Part shown: one piece after another, positions 50,020 to 58,422 of the stretch
Numbering within the stretch: the first letter of the stretch is position 1
Layout: every line of letters starts with the position of its first letter
Origin: a virus
Length of the DNA stretch: 64,000 nt
Virus record (IMG/VR): IMGVR_UViG_3300035228_000987
Location: 1-64,000 of that record
Strand: one strand, 5' to 3'
Notes under the pieces: model-generated
Told to the model about the DNA's origin: nothing
What the model saw: the letters and a program-made list of their open reading frames with translations, nothing else
Databases searched by the model: none
Translations under genes and position numbers: made by a program

Positions 50020-50419
50020 TCGTGTTCTTGATGGCGATACTATCGATGTCACTATTGACCTCGGGTTTGATTTATACAAGAAAGAAAGAGTTAGAGTTGC
50101 AGGAGTTGATACACCAGAGAAAAGAACGAGAAATCTTGAGGAGAAGGCTCTGGGACTAGATGCTACCAACTGGATGAAAGAAAAACTAGAAGGAGCAATT
50201 GCTGGTGATGACGAACTCTCTGTCAGAACTGAATTGGTTGGCGGTATGGGTAAGTACGGTCGCCTTCTTGGTTGGTTATATATTGGAGACGCAGAAGTAT
50301 CACTGAATGAACAGATGATTACTGAAGGTTATGCTCATGCTTATGATGGTGGTACTAAGGATATGAACTTAGAAGCACTTAGGGTGATTCGTAGAGCACA
50401 TGGTACGTTAGTAGAGTAA
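49958..50419 (+). CDS. Staphylococcal-nuclease-like (thermonuclease family) nuclease
   Basis: A 153-residue SNase-fold protein. The catalytic set of Staphylococcus nuclease (D21, R35, D40, T41, E43, R87) corresponds to D27 (VLDGDTIDV), R46, D51, T52, E54 (RVRVAGVDTPE) and R102 (GKYGRLLGWLY), so all key residues are present. It should cleave DNA or RNA using calcium. No signal peptide is seen, so it probably acts in the host cytoplasm, perhaps degrading host nucleic acid; that is inference. The ATG at 49967 is an alternative start. It lies two genes before gp17. Confidence 0.85.
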   Translation: MGAMTPPSRKSCYNFRVTEINRVLDGDTIDVTIDLGFDLYKKERVRVAGVDTPEKRTRNLEEKALGLDATNWMKEKLEGAIAGDDELSVRTELVGGMGKYGRLLGWLYIGDAEVSLNEQMITEGYAHAYDGGTKDMNLEALRVIRRAHGTLVE

Positions 50420-50420
50420 A

Positions 50421-50588
50421 ATGTTTAAATTCAACTTGACTCTGGAGGATTATACTATTATTTTAAATGCCCTCCATTATTATAAGAAAGTTAAGAAGAG
50501 AGGAAACTTTCAACAGTATGATGAAAAAAGGATAAATGAACTTAGAGATAGAATGTCTAAACAGTTGACTAATATATTTGGAGAATGA
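50421..50588 (+). CDS. Small protein of unknown function (55 aa)
   Basis: A 55-residue basic helical protein (MFKFNLTLEDYTIILNALHY then YKKVKKRGNF, ending KQLTNIFGE). It starts one base after the nuclease stop and ends five bases before the gp17 ATG, so it is part of the same operon. The tight packing and clean frame support it. It occupies the place of the small terminase in T4 order but shows no gp16 sequence. Confidence 0.6.
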   Translation: MFKFNLTLEDYTIILNALHYYKKVKKRGNFQQYDEKRINELRDRMSKQLTNIFGE

Positions 50589-50592
50589 TTAG

Positions 50593-52239
50593 ATGAGTGA
50601 AGGAATATATCTTGGTAATCCTAATCTAAAAAAAGCAAATACTCCAATTGAGTTTGATGCAAATCAGATTGAGGAGTTTATCCAGTGTAAGGATGATCCT
50701 GTATATTTTGCAAAGAACTATGTAAAGATTGTTTCTCTTGACGAGGGTCTTGTTCCCTTTAACATGTATCAGTTTCAAGAAAAACTTATTAGAAACTTTC
50801 ATAATCATAGATTTAACATATGTAAGATGCCACGACAGACTGGTAAGTCTACGACGTGTGTATCATATCTACTTCATTATGCAGTATTCAATGATAATGT
50901 AAACGTTGCTATTCTTGCAAACAAAGCGTCTACTGCTAGGGATCTTCTCAGTAGATTACAACTTGCATACGAGAACCTACCCAAATGGATGCAACAGGGT
51001 ATAATATCATGGAACAAGGGATCTCTGGAGTTAGAAAATGGCAGTAAGATATTGGCAGCTTCTACATCTGCGAGTGCTGTCCGAGGTGGTTCCTATAATG
51101 TCATCTTCCTCGATGAGTTCGCATTCATTCCAAACCATATTGCAGACCAATTCTTTGCATCTGTTTATCCTACTATATCTTCTGGTAAAAGCACGAAAGT
51201 CTTAATTGTTTCTACCCCACACGGTATGAATCACTTTTACCGTATGTGGCATGATTCGGAGAAAGGTGATAATGATTATATACCGACAGAAGTTCATTGG
51301 TCAGAAGTTCCTGGTAGAGATGCTGAATGGAAGAGACAGACTATTTCAAACACTTCAGACCAACAGTTCAAGGTTGAGTTTGAGTGTGAGTTCTTAGGAT
51401 CTGTTGATACTCTAATTGCACCTAGTAAATTAAGAACATTAGCATATGATAATCCAATAAAGAAAAATGCTGGATTAGATGTCCACTGTGATCCACAACA
51501 AAATCATGATTATATTATGACAGTTGACGTTGCCAGAGGTGTTGGTAATGATTACTCTGCATTTACTGTTATTGATATAACTAGTTTTCCCCACAAGGTA
51601 GTAGCAAAATATAGAAATAATGAGATAAAACCAATGTTATTTCCTAATATAATATGGGAAGTTGCTAAGTCTTATAATAATTCATTTATATTATGTGAGG
51701 TAAATGATGTTGGTGATCAGGTTGCATCAATTATTCAATACGATTTGGAGTATCAGAATCTTCTTATGTGTTCCATGCGGGGTAGAGCAGGGCAAGTTGT
51801 AGGTCAAGGTTTTTCTGGAAAGAAAACACAGTTAGGATTGAAAATGTCTAAGACTGTAAAGAAGGTTGGATCTCTTAATCTCAAAGCAATGATTGAGGAA
51901 GATAAACTTTTTATCAATGACTATGAAATTATTTCGGAATTAACTACCTTTATTCAAAAAAATAACTCATTTGAAGCTGAGGAAGGTTGTAATGATGACC
52001 TTGCAATGTGTCTAGTAATTTATGCGTGGTTGGTTGCTCAAGATTATTTCAAAGAACTGACCGATCAGGATATTAGAAAGAGATTATATGATGAACAAAA
52101 AAATCAAATTGAACAAGATATGGCACCTTTTGGTTTCATGTCTGACGGATTAGATGATACTTCTTTTGTAGATTCTAATGGTGATAGATGGCACACTGAC
52201 GAATATGGGGATCGTTCTTATATGTGGGATTATATGTGA
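50593..52239 (+). CDS. 17: gp17 terminase large subunit
   Basis: A 548-residue packaging motor protein (T4 gp17: 610 aa). The ATPase domain has Walker A PRQTGKST (P80-T87) and Walker B VIFLDE (D174, E175). The C-terminal nuclease domain has YIMTVDVARG with D312 and CNDDLAMCL with D468/D469, as expected for the two-metal RNase H-type site. It cuts concatemers and drives DNA into the prohead at the gp20 portal. It is separated from gp16 by the fibre cassette. Its stop overlaps the next ATG by one base. Confidence 0.95.
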   Translation: MSEGIYLGNPNLKKANTPIEFDANQIEEFIQCKDDPVYFAKNYVKIVSLDEGLVPFNMYQFQEKLIRNFHNHRFNICKMPRQTGKSTTCVSYLLHYAVFNDNVNVAILANKASTARDLLSRLQLAYENLPKWMQQGIISWNKGSLELENGSKILAASTSASAVRGGSYNVIFLDEFAFIPNHIADQFFASVYPTISSGKSTKVLIVSTPHGMNHFYRMWHDSEKGDNDYIPTEVHWSEVPGRDAEWKRQTISNTSDQQFKVEFECEFLGSVDTLIAPSKLRTLAYDNPIKKNAGLDVHCDPQQNHDYIMTVDVARGVGNDYSAFTVIDITSFPHKVVAKYRNNEIKPMLFPNIIWEVAKSYNNSFILCEVNDVGDQVASIIQYDLEYQNLLMCSMRGRAGQVVGQGFSGKKTQLGLKMSKTVKKVGSLNLKAMIEEDKLFINDYEIISELTTFIQKNNSFEAEEGCNDDLAMCLVIYAWLVAQDYFKELTDQDIRKRLYDEQKNQIEQDMAPFGFMSDGLDDTSFVDSNGDRWHTDEYGDRSYMWDYM

Positions 52240-52502
52240 TGGATCTTGAACAACAGTTTTCATCGGAGCATTTATTTTTTGCTCAAAGAAAATGTCGTTC
52301 GTGTGGAGAGGTGAAAGATCTTATAGATGGATTTTATAAAATAAGAAGCTCTAGAGTAGATTTAAGTTCTTCATATTCATACGAGTGTAAGATATGTACC
52401 ATAAAAAGAGTAACTGAGTCTAGGAAAAAAAAGAAAGATAAGACAGACATACCATATGATCCTGTACTTAGATATGGACCAGATATTTACCCTGACTGGT
52501 AG
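52239..52502 (+). CDS. Small zinc-ribbon-like protein (87 aa)
   Basis: An 87-residue protein with two CxxC pairs: RKCRSCGEVKDLIDGFYK and ECKICTIKRV. This spacing is the treble-clef/zinc-ribbon pattern often found with HNH-type nucleases, but no HNH histidines are present. A Lys-rich stretch follows. Coupled to gp17 by a one-base overlap (TGATG), it may bind DNA or the terminase; that is inference. Confidence 0.65.
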   Translation: MDLEQQFSSEHLFFAQRKCRSCGEVKDLIDGFYKIRSSRVDLSSSYSYECKICTIKRVTESRKKKKDKTDIPYDPVLRYGPDIYPDW

Positions 52503-52540
52503 TTGTTCATGCAGTGTTTCCCCTCTGAAAAACATACAAA

Positions 52541-52549
52541 CTATAAATA
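52541..52549 (+). promoter_or_regulatory. Strong late promoter before gp18
   Basis: CTATAAATA, a full match to the T4-like late promoter, lies 34 bases before the gp18 ATG. Confidence 0.75.
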
Positions 52550-52583
52550 TTTCTAGTTAATTTACGGAAACGGAGAAAAACGA

Positions 52584-54821
52584 ATGGCGACTCCTCAATT
52601 ATCTCCCGGTATTAGAGTCAGGGAAGTTGACCTAACAGTCGGAAGAGCTGAAAATGTAAACCCAACTAGTGCGGGTATTGTTGCTCCTTTTGAAAAAGGA
52701 CCAATTGAACAAGTATATACCATTGAGACTGAAGCAGAACTTCTTGATGTCTTTGGTGGACCACAATCTGTTGGTAATCACTTTGAATATTGGTTAAGTG
52801 CGTCATCATATCTTGCATATGGCGGTGTTCTAAAAGTTGTTCGTGCCGACGCTGGTAGACTTAGAAGTGCAAATGCTGGTGTTGGAATTGCATCAACAAC
52901 GACTCTGAAAATTAAGAGTTATGATGATTATACTGAGTCTTATTCAAATTCAACAAATTTCACTTATGCAGCAAAAGACCCCGGTTCATGGGCAAATAAT
53001 CTGAAAGTTTGTCAGATTGACGACATTGCAGACCAAACAGTCGGTATTACAACAACTGACCTATACGGCATTGGTGCTAAAATTGGTTTTGGTGTTACTG
53101 TTGGAATTAACAGTCTCTCCGTTGCTAGTGCTGGTATTGCAAAAACCTTTACAGGTTTCCTTAAGGGTATTGTTACTGGTGTAAGAACTGATACCGTTGG
53201 AGCAAACAGTGAGATTGACGTTAAAATCGTTTCTCGTGTAGAAACTGTTGGTGGTGGTTCAACCGAGGTTGCAATTACATATGCTGAAGGAAATGCAAAT
53301 TCTTCTGTTATTACTGGAGCAAATCTAACATTCGTTTCTTCTGCCGGAATCAACACAAATAATGGCGGTAATGGTGATGTTGGCGGTTTCACTGCTGCTT
53401 CATCTGTTGACTGGTATGATACTCAGACTCTTGGTCTTGATAACTCAACACTGTTCTGGAAAACTATTGCACCAAAACCAACAACAAACGCTTTCTCACT
53501 CGCCAGAAGTGGTAAAGGCGATGCGGTGCATATCGTAGTTGTTGATGATAGTGGTAATATTACTGGTAACCAAGGAACAATTCTTGAGAAGCACCTCTTC
53601 CTTTCAAAAGCATCAGATGCTATCTCTAATGTAAACTCACCACAAAGAACTTTCTATAAGAACTATATTGCAGATAACTCTGCTTATATATTTGCAGGTT
53701 ACAATGCATCTCAAGCAGGAGATGCTGTGTTTAATACTCGTCCAACATCTGTTGCATTTGGTGGAACTAGTTTCACTGAAATATCCATCTCCGATGGAGC
53801 CTGGGGTTCAAAAGCTCAAGGAGTAACTTATAGTTCTCTTGGCAACGTAACTTACACTCTTACTGGTGGTAAGAACTACGATGGTAATGAAAATGTCGGT
53901 GCATCTACAGCACTTACTGCTTCTCTTGGAACCTTAATGACCGGTTATGATAAGTTCTTGGATGACTCTGAGATTGATGTTGATTTCTTACTTATGGGTC
54001 CAGGACTTGCCAATAAGGAAGAGTCCCAAGCAAAAGCAAATAAACTGATCCAAATTGCGGATACAAGATCTGATTGTCTAGCAGTCATTTCTCCACATAG
54101 ATCTGCAGTTGTTAACGTAACAAATGCTGATCAGCAGACATCAAATGTAATTGATTTCTTCTCACCTGTAACATCTTCATCTTACGCTGTATTTGACTCT
54201 GGATACAAGTACATGTATGACAGATTCAATGATACCTTCCGTTATATTCCATGCAACTCTGATATTGCTGGAATTATGGCAAGAACTGTACGAGACACTT
54301 TCCCATGGTTCTCACCCGCAGGTCAGCAGAGAGGTGTTCTTCTGAATGCTGTGAAACTTGCATATAACCCAACCAAGGCACAGAGAGACCTTCTCTATCC
54401 AAGAAGAATTAATCCTGTGGTTAATAAGCCTGGTGTTGGCGTAATGCTCTTTGGAGATAAGACTGGTCTTAACTATGCATCAGCATTTGATAGAATCAAC
54501 GTTCGTCGCTTGTTCCTATTTGTACAAGACGCACTTAAGAATGCTGCAAACGCTCAACTCTTTGAATTCAACGATGAGATCACCAGAGCGAACTTTGTCA
54601 ACATTGTTGAACCATTCTTGAGAGATATTCAATCCAAGAGAGGACTTTTTGACTTCCTTGTTGTTTGTGACGAATCAAATAATACTCCAGATGTCATCGA
54701 TGGTAATGAGTTCCGTGCAGACATCTTCTTGAAGCCAGTTAAGTCTATTAACTACATTGAACTAACTTTCGTTGCGACAAGAACGGGCATCAGCTTCAAT
54801 GAAGTTGCTGGTCGCGTTTGA
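52584..54821 (+). CDS. 18: gp18 tail sheath protein
   Basis: A 745-residue sheath protein (T4: 659 aa). The N-terminus SPGIRVREVDLTVGRAENVN and the block FEKGPIEQVYTI are typical. The C-terminal region (TGLNYASAFDRINVRRLFLF) is the conserved sheath core domain found in contractile tails. A long middle insertion (about residues 100-280) forms the variable outer domain. Codon use is more C-ending near the 3' end, as expected for an abundant protein. A strong late promoter precedes it. Confidence 0.95.
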   Translation: MATPQLSPGIRVREVDLTVGRAENVNPTSAGIVAPFEKGPIEQVYTIETEAELLDVFGGPQSVGNHFEYWLSASSYLAYGGVLKVVRADAGRLRSANAGVGIASTTTLKIKSYDDYTESYSNSTNFTYAAKDPGSWANNLKVCQIDDIADQTVGITTTDLYGIGAKIGFGVTVGINSLSVASAGIAKTFTGFLKGIVTGVRTDTVGANSEIDVKIVSRVETVGGGSTEVAITYAEGNANSSVITGANLTFVSSAGINTNNGGNGDVGGFTAASSVDWYDTQTLGLDNSTLFWKTIAPKPTTNAFSLARSGKGDAVHIVVVDDSGNITGNQGTILEKHLFLSKASDAISNVNSPQRTFYKNYIADNSAYIFAGYNASQAGDAVFNTRPTSVAFGGTSFTEISISDGAWGSKAQGVTYSSLGNVTYTLTGGKNYDGNENVGASTALTASLGTLMTGYDKFLDDSEIDVDFLLMGPGLANKEESQAKANKLIQIADTRSDCLAVISPHRSAVVNVTNADQQTSNVIDFFSPVTSSSYAVFDSGYKYMYDRFNDTFRYIPCNSDIAGIMARTVRDTFPWFSPAGQQRGVLLNAVKLAYNPTKAQRDLLYPRRINPVVNKPGVGVMLFGDKTGLNYASAFDRINVRRLFLFVQDALKNAANAQLFEFNDEITRANFVNIVEPFLRDIQSKRGLFDFLVVCDESNNTPDVIDGNEFRADIFLKPVKSINYIELTFVATRTGISFNEVAGRV

Positions 54822-54842
54822 TATTAATTTTCTAGAAAACCC

Positions 54843-54848
54843 AGGAGG
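54843..54848 (+). promoter_or_regulatory. Strong Shine-Dalgarno site of gp19
   Basis: AGGAGG, the full consensus, lies nine bases before the gp19 ATG. It fits the large amount of tail-tube protein needed. Confidence 0.7.
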
Positions 54849-54857
54849 AACCTAACA

Positions 54858-55508
54858 ATGGCTTTAAGAACAATCTCAAACTTTAAGTCCAGACTACAGG
54901 GCGGCGGTGCTCGCCCCAACCTTTTTGAAGTTGATATCCCTGCATTCCCTGCAGCGGCACTCAACTCAGAAAATCCTGCAACTTGGCAATCTGCAGAACA
55001 GGAAACATTCAGATTTATGTGCAAATCTGCTGCTCTGCCAGCATCAAATGTCGCTCCAATTGACGTACCTTTTAGAGGACGTACTCTAAAAGTTGCTGGA
55101 GACAGAACTTTTGATACCTGGACAGTAACCATCATTAACGATGAAGACTTCTTACTGAGATCTCAGTTTGAAGCATGGATGAACGCAATCAGTAAACTTG
55201 ATAACGCTTCTGGTGCAACCAATCCTTCTTCGTACATGACTGATGCTTATGTTCATCAGTTGGGACGTGGTTACAATGCAGGTAGATTCTCACAAACTAG
55301 TGATGGAACCGATGCTGCCGGTGCAGGTGGCAACGTACCATCACCAAAACTGAGAACATATCGCTTCTACGACATCTTCCCAACCAATGTATCGCAGATT
55401 GATCTGTCATATGATACTGGTGATACCATTGAAGAATTCACTGTTGAATTCCAAGTACAATACTGGACATCACCTGGTAACGATCAGTCTGGTCAAACCA
55501 TCGCCTGA
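54858..55508 (+). CDS. 19: gp19 tail tube protein
   Basis: A 216-residue protein (T4: 163 aa). It starts MALRTISNFKSRLQGGGARP and then NLFEVDIPAFP, with FMCKSAALPASNVAPIDVPF, which match cyanophage gp19. The FDTWTVTIINDEDFLLRSQF segment is the tube-fold core. A Gly/Ala-rich insertion (TDAAGAGGNVPSPK) accounts for the extra length. It polymerises inside the sheath. It has an AGGAGG ribosome site and follows gp18 closely. Confidence 0.93.
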   Translation: MALRTISNFKSRLQGGGARPNLFEVDIPAFPAAALNSENPATWQSAEQETFRFMCKSAALPASNVAPIDVPFRGRTLKVAGDRTFDTWTVTIINDEDFLLRSQFEAWMNAISKLDNASGATNPSSYMTDAYVHQLGRGYNAGRFSQTSDGTDAAGAGGNVPSPKLRTYRFYDIFPTNVSQIDLSYDTGDTIEEFTVEFQVQYWTSPGNDQSGQTIA

Positions 55509-55517
55509 TTTAATCTA

Positions 55518-55524
55518 ATAAATA
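55518..55524 (+). promoter_or_regulatory. Late promoter before gp20
   Basis: ATAAATA, 28 bases before the gp20 ATG. A hairpin (AGAACAG at 55524-55530 with CTGTTCT at 55539-55545) begins at its last base. Confidence 0.55.
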
Positions 55525-55552
55525 GAACAGTAAGAATTCTGTTCTGTCATAG

Positions 55553-57223
55553 ATGTCTAGATTATTTGGTTTTTCAATTGAGGGGGAGGAAACTCCCCAA
55601 AAAAATATTCAATCCCCCGTTCCGCAAAATGATGCGGACGGGGTTGATTATTATGCATCATCTGGCGCTGGATTTTATGGATCGTATTTAGATCTAGAAG
55701 GAATATATAAAAACGAGAATGATCTCATTAAGAGATATAGGGAGATGGCACTTCACCCTGAAGTTGATAGTGCTATTGAAGATGTAGTTAACGAGGCTAT
55801 TGTATCAGATACAAATGATAGTCCCGTTCAGATAGAGTTATCAAATTTAAATGCTAGTGATGGTATAAAGAAAATTATTCGTGGAGAGTTCAAGTATATT
55901 CTTGAAATGCTTGACTTTGATAATAAAGCGCATGAGATATATCGCAATTGGTATGTTGATGGTAGACTGTTTTACCATAAAATTATTGATGTAAAGAAAC
56001 CAGAAGAAGGTATTAAAGAACTCAGATACATTGATGCGTCAAAGATGCGTTATGTAAGAAAAATGAAAAAGGGAGCAGAGATAAAGTCCAATACCCCAAC
56101 TTTAATGGCAAGTCAACCAGATTCTCCATTAAAGTATGATTTTCCTGGAATTGAAGAGTTCTTTATCTACACACCAACACCTTCAAACTCTGGAGGAAAT
56201 TCTTTGAGTTTTGGTGGAGCTCCACAAAAGAGTATTACTATAACTAAAGATTCAATTACATATTGCACCTCAGGACTGGTAGACAGAAATAAGGGACTGG
56301 TTCTTTCTTATCTTCACAAGGCAATCAAGGCACTCAATCAACTCAGAATGATTGAAGATAGTCTTGTCATCTATAGATTGTCTCGTGCTCCTGAGCGTAG
56401 AATTTTCTACATTGATGTTGGCAATCTACCCAAGGTAAAAGCAGAACAATATCTGCGTGACGTTATGATGCGTTATCGTAACAAGCAAGTTTACGATGCA
56501 AATACTGGCGAAATGCGCGATGACAAGAAGTTCATGTCCATGATGGAAGATTTTTGGTTGCCACGTAGAGAAGGTGGACGTGGAACTGAAATTTCTACAC
56601 TACCTGGAGGACAAAATCTTGGAGAAATTACCGATATTGAATATTTCAAAAAGAAATTATACAAGTCACTAAACATTCCACCTTCAAGAATGGAGTCTGA
56701 CGGTGGATTTAATCTTGGAAGATCCTCAGAAATTCTTAGAGATGAAGTAAAATTCAGTAAGTTTGTTGGACGTTTGAGAAAAAGATTTTCACAAGTGTTC
56801 AATGACATCTTAAGATCACAACTTATTCTTAAAAATATTGTAACCCCAGAAGACTGGGATGCAATGGTTGAGCATATTCAATATGACTTCCTTTACGATA
56901 ATCATTTCTCGGAACTAAAAGAAGCAGAACTTGTAACAGAAAGATTAAATCTTGTGGCAACTGCAGAGCCATATATCGGTAAGTATTATTCACAAGATTA
57001 TGTTCGTCGTAAGATTCTACGTCAAACTGACGTAGAGATTATTGAACAGGATGAGTTAATTGAGAAAGAAATCTCTGAGGGCATAATCCCAGATCCAAAT
57101 GCACCAATGCCTATGGATGGTGGTGAGATGGGAGACTTAGGGCAACCAGTTTTAGAACCTGAAATTGATGGTTCTGCAACTGAAGCACCAGAGATTAAAT
57201 TGCCTAAAGGTGGTGAGATATAA
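55553..57223 (+). CDS. 20: gp20 portal vertex protein
   Basis: A 556-residue portal (T4: 524 aa). The blocks REMALHPEVDSAIEDVVNEA and YVDGRLFYHKIID are gp20 signatures, as are RAPERRIFYIDVGNLPKVKA and EFF-TPT-type segments. It forms the dodecameric ring through which gp17 drives DNA and on which the prohead is initiated. It starts the head gene series (gp20, gp67-like, gp21, gp22, gp23). The stop overlaps a TATAAATA motif. Confidence 0.95.
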   Translation: MSRLFGFSIEGEETPQKNIQSPVPQNDADGVDYYASSGAGFYGSYLDLEGIYKNENDLIKRYREMALHPEVDSAIEDVVNEAIVSDTNDSPVQIELSNLNASDGIKKIIRGEFKYILEMLDFDNKAHEIYRNWYVDGRLFYHKIIDVKKPEEGIKELRYIDASKMRYVRKMKKGAEIKSNTPTLMASQPDSPLKYDFPGIEEFFIYTPTPSNSGGNSLSFGGAPQKSITITKDSITYCTSGLVDRNKGLVLSYLHKAIKALNQLRMIEDSLVIYRLSRAPERRIFYIDVGNLPKVKAEQYLRDVMMRYRNKQVYDANTGEMRDDKKFMSMMEDFWLPRREGGRGTEISTLPGGQNLGEITDIEYFKKKLYKSLNIPPSRMESDGGFNLGRSSEILRDEVKFSKFVGRLRKRFSQVFNDILRSQLILKNIVTPEDWDAMVEHIQYDFLYDNHFSELKEAELVTERLNLVATAEPYIGKYYSQDYVRRKILRQTDVEIIEQDELIEKEISEGIIPDPNAPMPMDGGEMGDLGQPVLEPEIDGSATEAPEIKLPKGGEI

Positions 57224-57226
57224 ATA
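57219..57226 (+). promoter_or_regulatory. Late promoter overlapping the gp20 stop
   Basis: TATAAATA contains the TAA stop of gp20 and lies 24 bases before the ATG at 57250. Confidence 0.65.
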
Positions 57227-57249
57227 GACACGATCACTTAATTTTTAAT

Positions 57250-57414
57250 ATGGAAAATTTAATGAATTTAATTTACTCTGATGAGAGTCCATCTCAGGTA
57301 AGTGACGAGATTAAAGATATTTTGTTTGCAAAGTCTGCAGATAAAATTCAAAATATGAAATCTGGCATTGCATCTAAGATGTTTAATCTTGATGACGAAA
57401 CTGAGGATTCATAA
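57250..57414 (+). CDS. 67: Prohead core protein, gp67-like (54 aa)
   Basis: A 54-residue acidic/helical protein (MENLMNLIYSDE, then DILFAKSADKIQNMKSGIAS and an acidic end). It occupies the gp67 position between portal and protease and has the mixed helical and acidic make-up of T4 gp67, a core protein degraded by gp21 during maturation. It lacks the very long acidic tail of T4 gp67. The assignment rests mainly on position and size. Confidence 0.6.
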   Translation: MENLMNLIYSDESPSQVSDEIKDILFAKSADKIQNMKSGIASKMFNLDDETEDS

Positions 57415-57417
57415 ATA
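57411..57417 (+). promoter_or_regulatory. Late promoter overlapping a stop
   Basis: ATAAATA overlaps the stop at 57412-57414 and lies 23 bases before the next ATG. Confidence 0.5.
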
Positions 57418-57440
57418 AAATATATGGATATCTTAAGAAT

Positions 57441-57695
57441 ATGAAAGTACTAGGCACTTCAACAGCACTTGCAACCGGAACAACCAAATTTATAACATCA
57501 ACAGCAGTTTGGGTAAACAATACCAATACTTCTGCTGGAGATGTCACTGTTCGTAATTCTGATGATGATGCAAATGTAGGAACTATTAGTATTCCACCTA
57601 ATACTGGAATTGTAATTCATCTTGAAGTTGGTCAAGGATTGAGGGGTGCATCAACCATGAAGGGAACTCAGGTTGACAATTCCGCAGGAAGATAA
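57441..57695 (+). CDS. Small beta-rich protein next to the prohead genes (84 aa)
   Basis: An 84-residue, Thr/Asn-rich, beta-type protein (KFITSTAVWVNNTNTSAGDV, SIPPNTGIVIHLEVGQGLRG). I recall similar proteins in cyanophages between gp20 and gp21. A capsid-decoration role is possible because of position and fold type, but is not established. Confidence 0.65.
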   Translation: MKVLGTSTALATGTTKFITSTAVWVNNTNTSAGDVTVRNSDDDANVGTISIPPNTGIVIHLEVGQGLRGASTMKGTQVDNSAGR

Positions 57696-57723
57696 AAATC
57701 CAAAAAATTAATCAATCAGTAAA

Positions 57724-58377
57724 ATGAAACTAATCAGAGAAGAGATCGAAGACGTAAAAGTGTTTATTACCGAAGGTAAAAACGGTAAGAGATCACTTTT
57801 TATTGAAGGTGTATTCCTTCAAGGAAACATCAAGAACCGTAATGGTCGGATGTATCCGATGGAGACTCTTCGTAGAGAAGTTGGAAGATATAATGAAGGT
57901 TATATTAATGCTGGAAGAGCTCTTGGAGAACTTGGTCATCCAGATGGTCCGACTGTAAACTTAGATCGCGTTTCTCATAAAATTGTATCACTTAGAGAAA
58001 GTGGTTCAAACTTTATTGGAAAGGCAAAAATTCTTTCTACGCCAATGGGTAAGATTGCAGAATCATTACTCTCTGAGGGAGTGAAACTCGGAGTTTCCTC
58101 AAGAGGAATTGGTTCTCTTACACAAAATAAAGAAGGTGTAAATATTGTAGCTGATGACTTTATGTTGGCAACTGCTGCCGACATTGTAGCAGATCCTTCT
58201 GCACCTGATGCATTTGTTGAAGGAATCATGGAAGGAAAGGAATGGGTATGGGAAGGTGGTATCCTTCGCGAAAAACGTGCTGCTGCAATGAAAAATGTTA
58301 TAAATACCCTAGTAGATCAAAAGATGCTTGAAGAGAAAAAAATAGAATTGTTTAATAATTTTCTAGCAAATCTTTAA
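57724..58377 (+). CDS. 21: gp21 prohead core protease
   Basis: A 217-residue protease (T4: 212 aa). The histidine motif GELGHPDGPTVNLDRVSH (H72) and the serine motif KLGVSSRGIGSL (S125/S126) match the herpesvirus assemblin-like S77/U9 family. It matures the prohead by cutting gp22, gp23 and other core proteins after (L/I)-x-E. It lies before gp22 with a late promoter between. Confidence 0.93.
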   Translation: MKLIREEIEDVKVFITEGKNGKRSLFIEGVFLQGNIKNRNGRMYPMETLRREVGRYNEGYINAGRALGELGHPDGPTVNLDRVSHKIVSLRESGSNFIGKAKILSTPMGKIAESLLSEGVKLGVSSRGIGSLTQNKEGVNIVADDFMLATAADIVADPSAPDAFVEGIMEGKEWVWEGGILREKRAAAMKNVINTLVDQKMLEEKKIELFNNFLANL

Positions 58378-58379
58378 TT

Positions 58380-58387
58380 TATAAATA
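58380..58387 (+). promoter_or_regulatory. Late promoter before gp22
   Basis: TATAAATA, part of TTATAAATAAATATAG, three bases after the gp21 stop and 35 bases before the gp22 ATG. Confidence 0.7.
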
Positions 58388-58422
58388 AATATAGTTAAAA
58401 ACGGAAAAAACGGAGAGTTCAA

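Noticed and set aside
50421-50588. Considered the small terminase because of its place before gp17
   Set aside because: The sequence does not resemble gp16, and a convincing gp16 lies at 35676-36110.
50593-52239. Checked gp17 for an intein or intron
   Set aside because: Length and motif spacing are normal and no intein motifs interrupt the Walker or nuclease motifs.
53012-53392. A 126-residue antisense frame inside gp18
   Set aside because: It lies wholly opposite a certain gene, is Val/Pro/Thr-rich as expected from the reverse of gp18 codons, and has no leader.
54824-55135. Antisense frame over the gp18/gp19 junction
   Set aside because: It opposes the gp19 start and Shine-Dalgarno site; no promoter on the minus strand.
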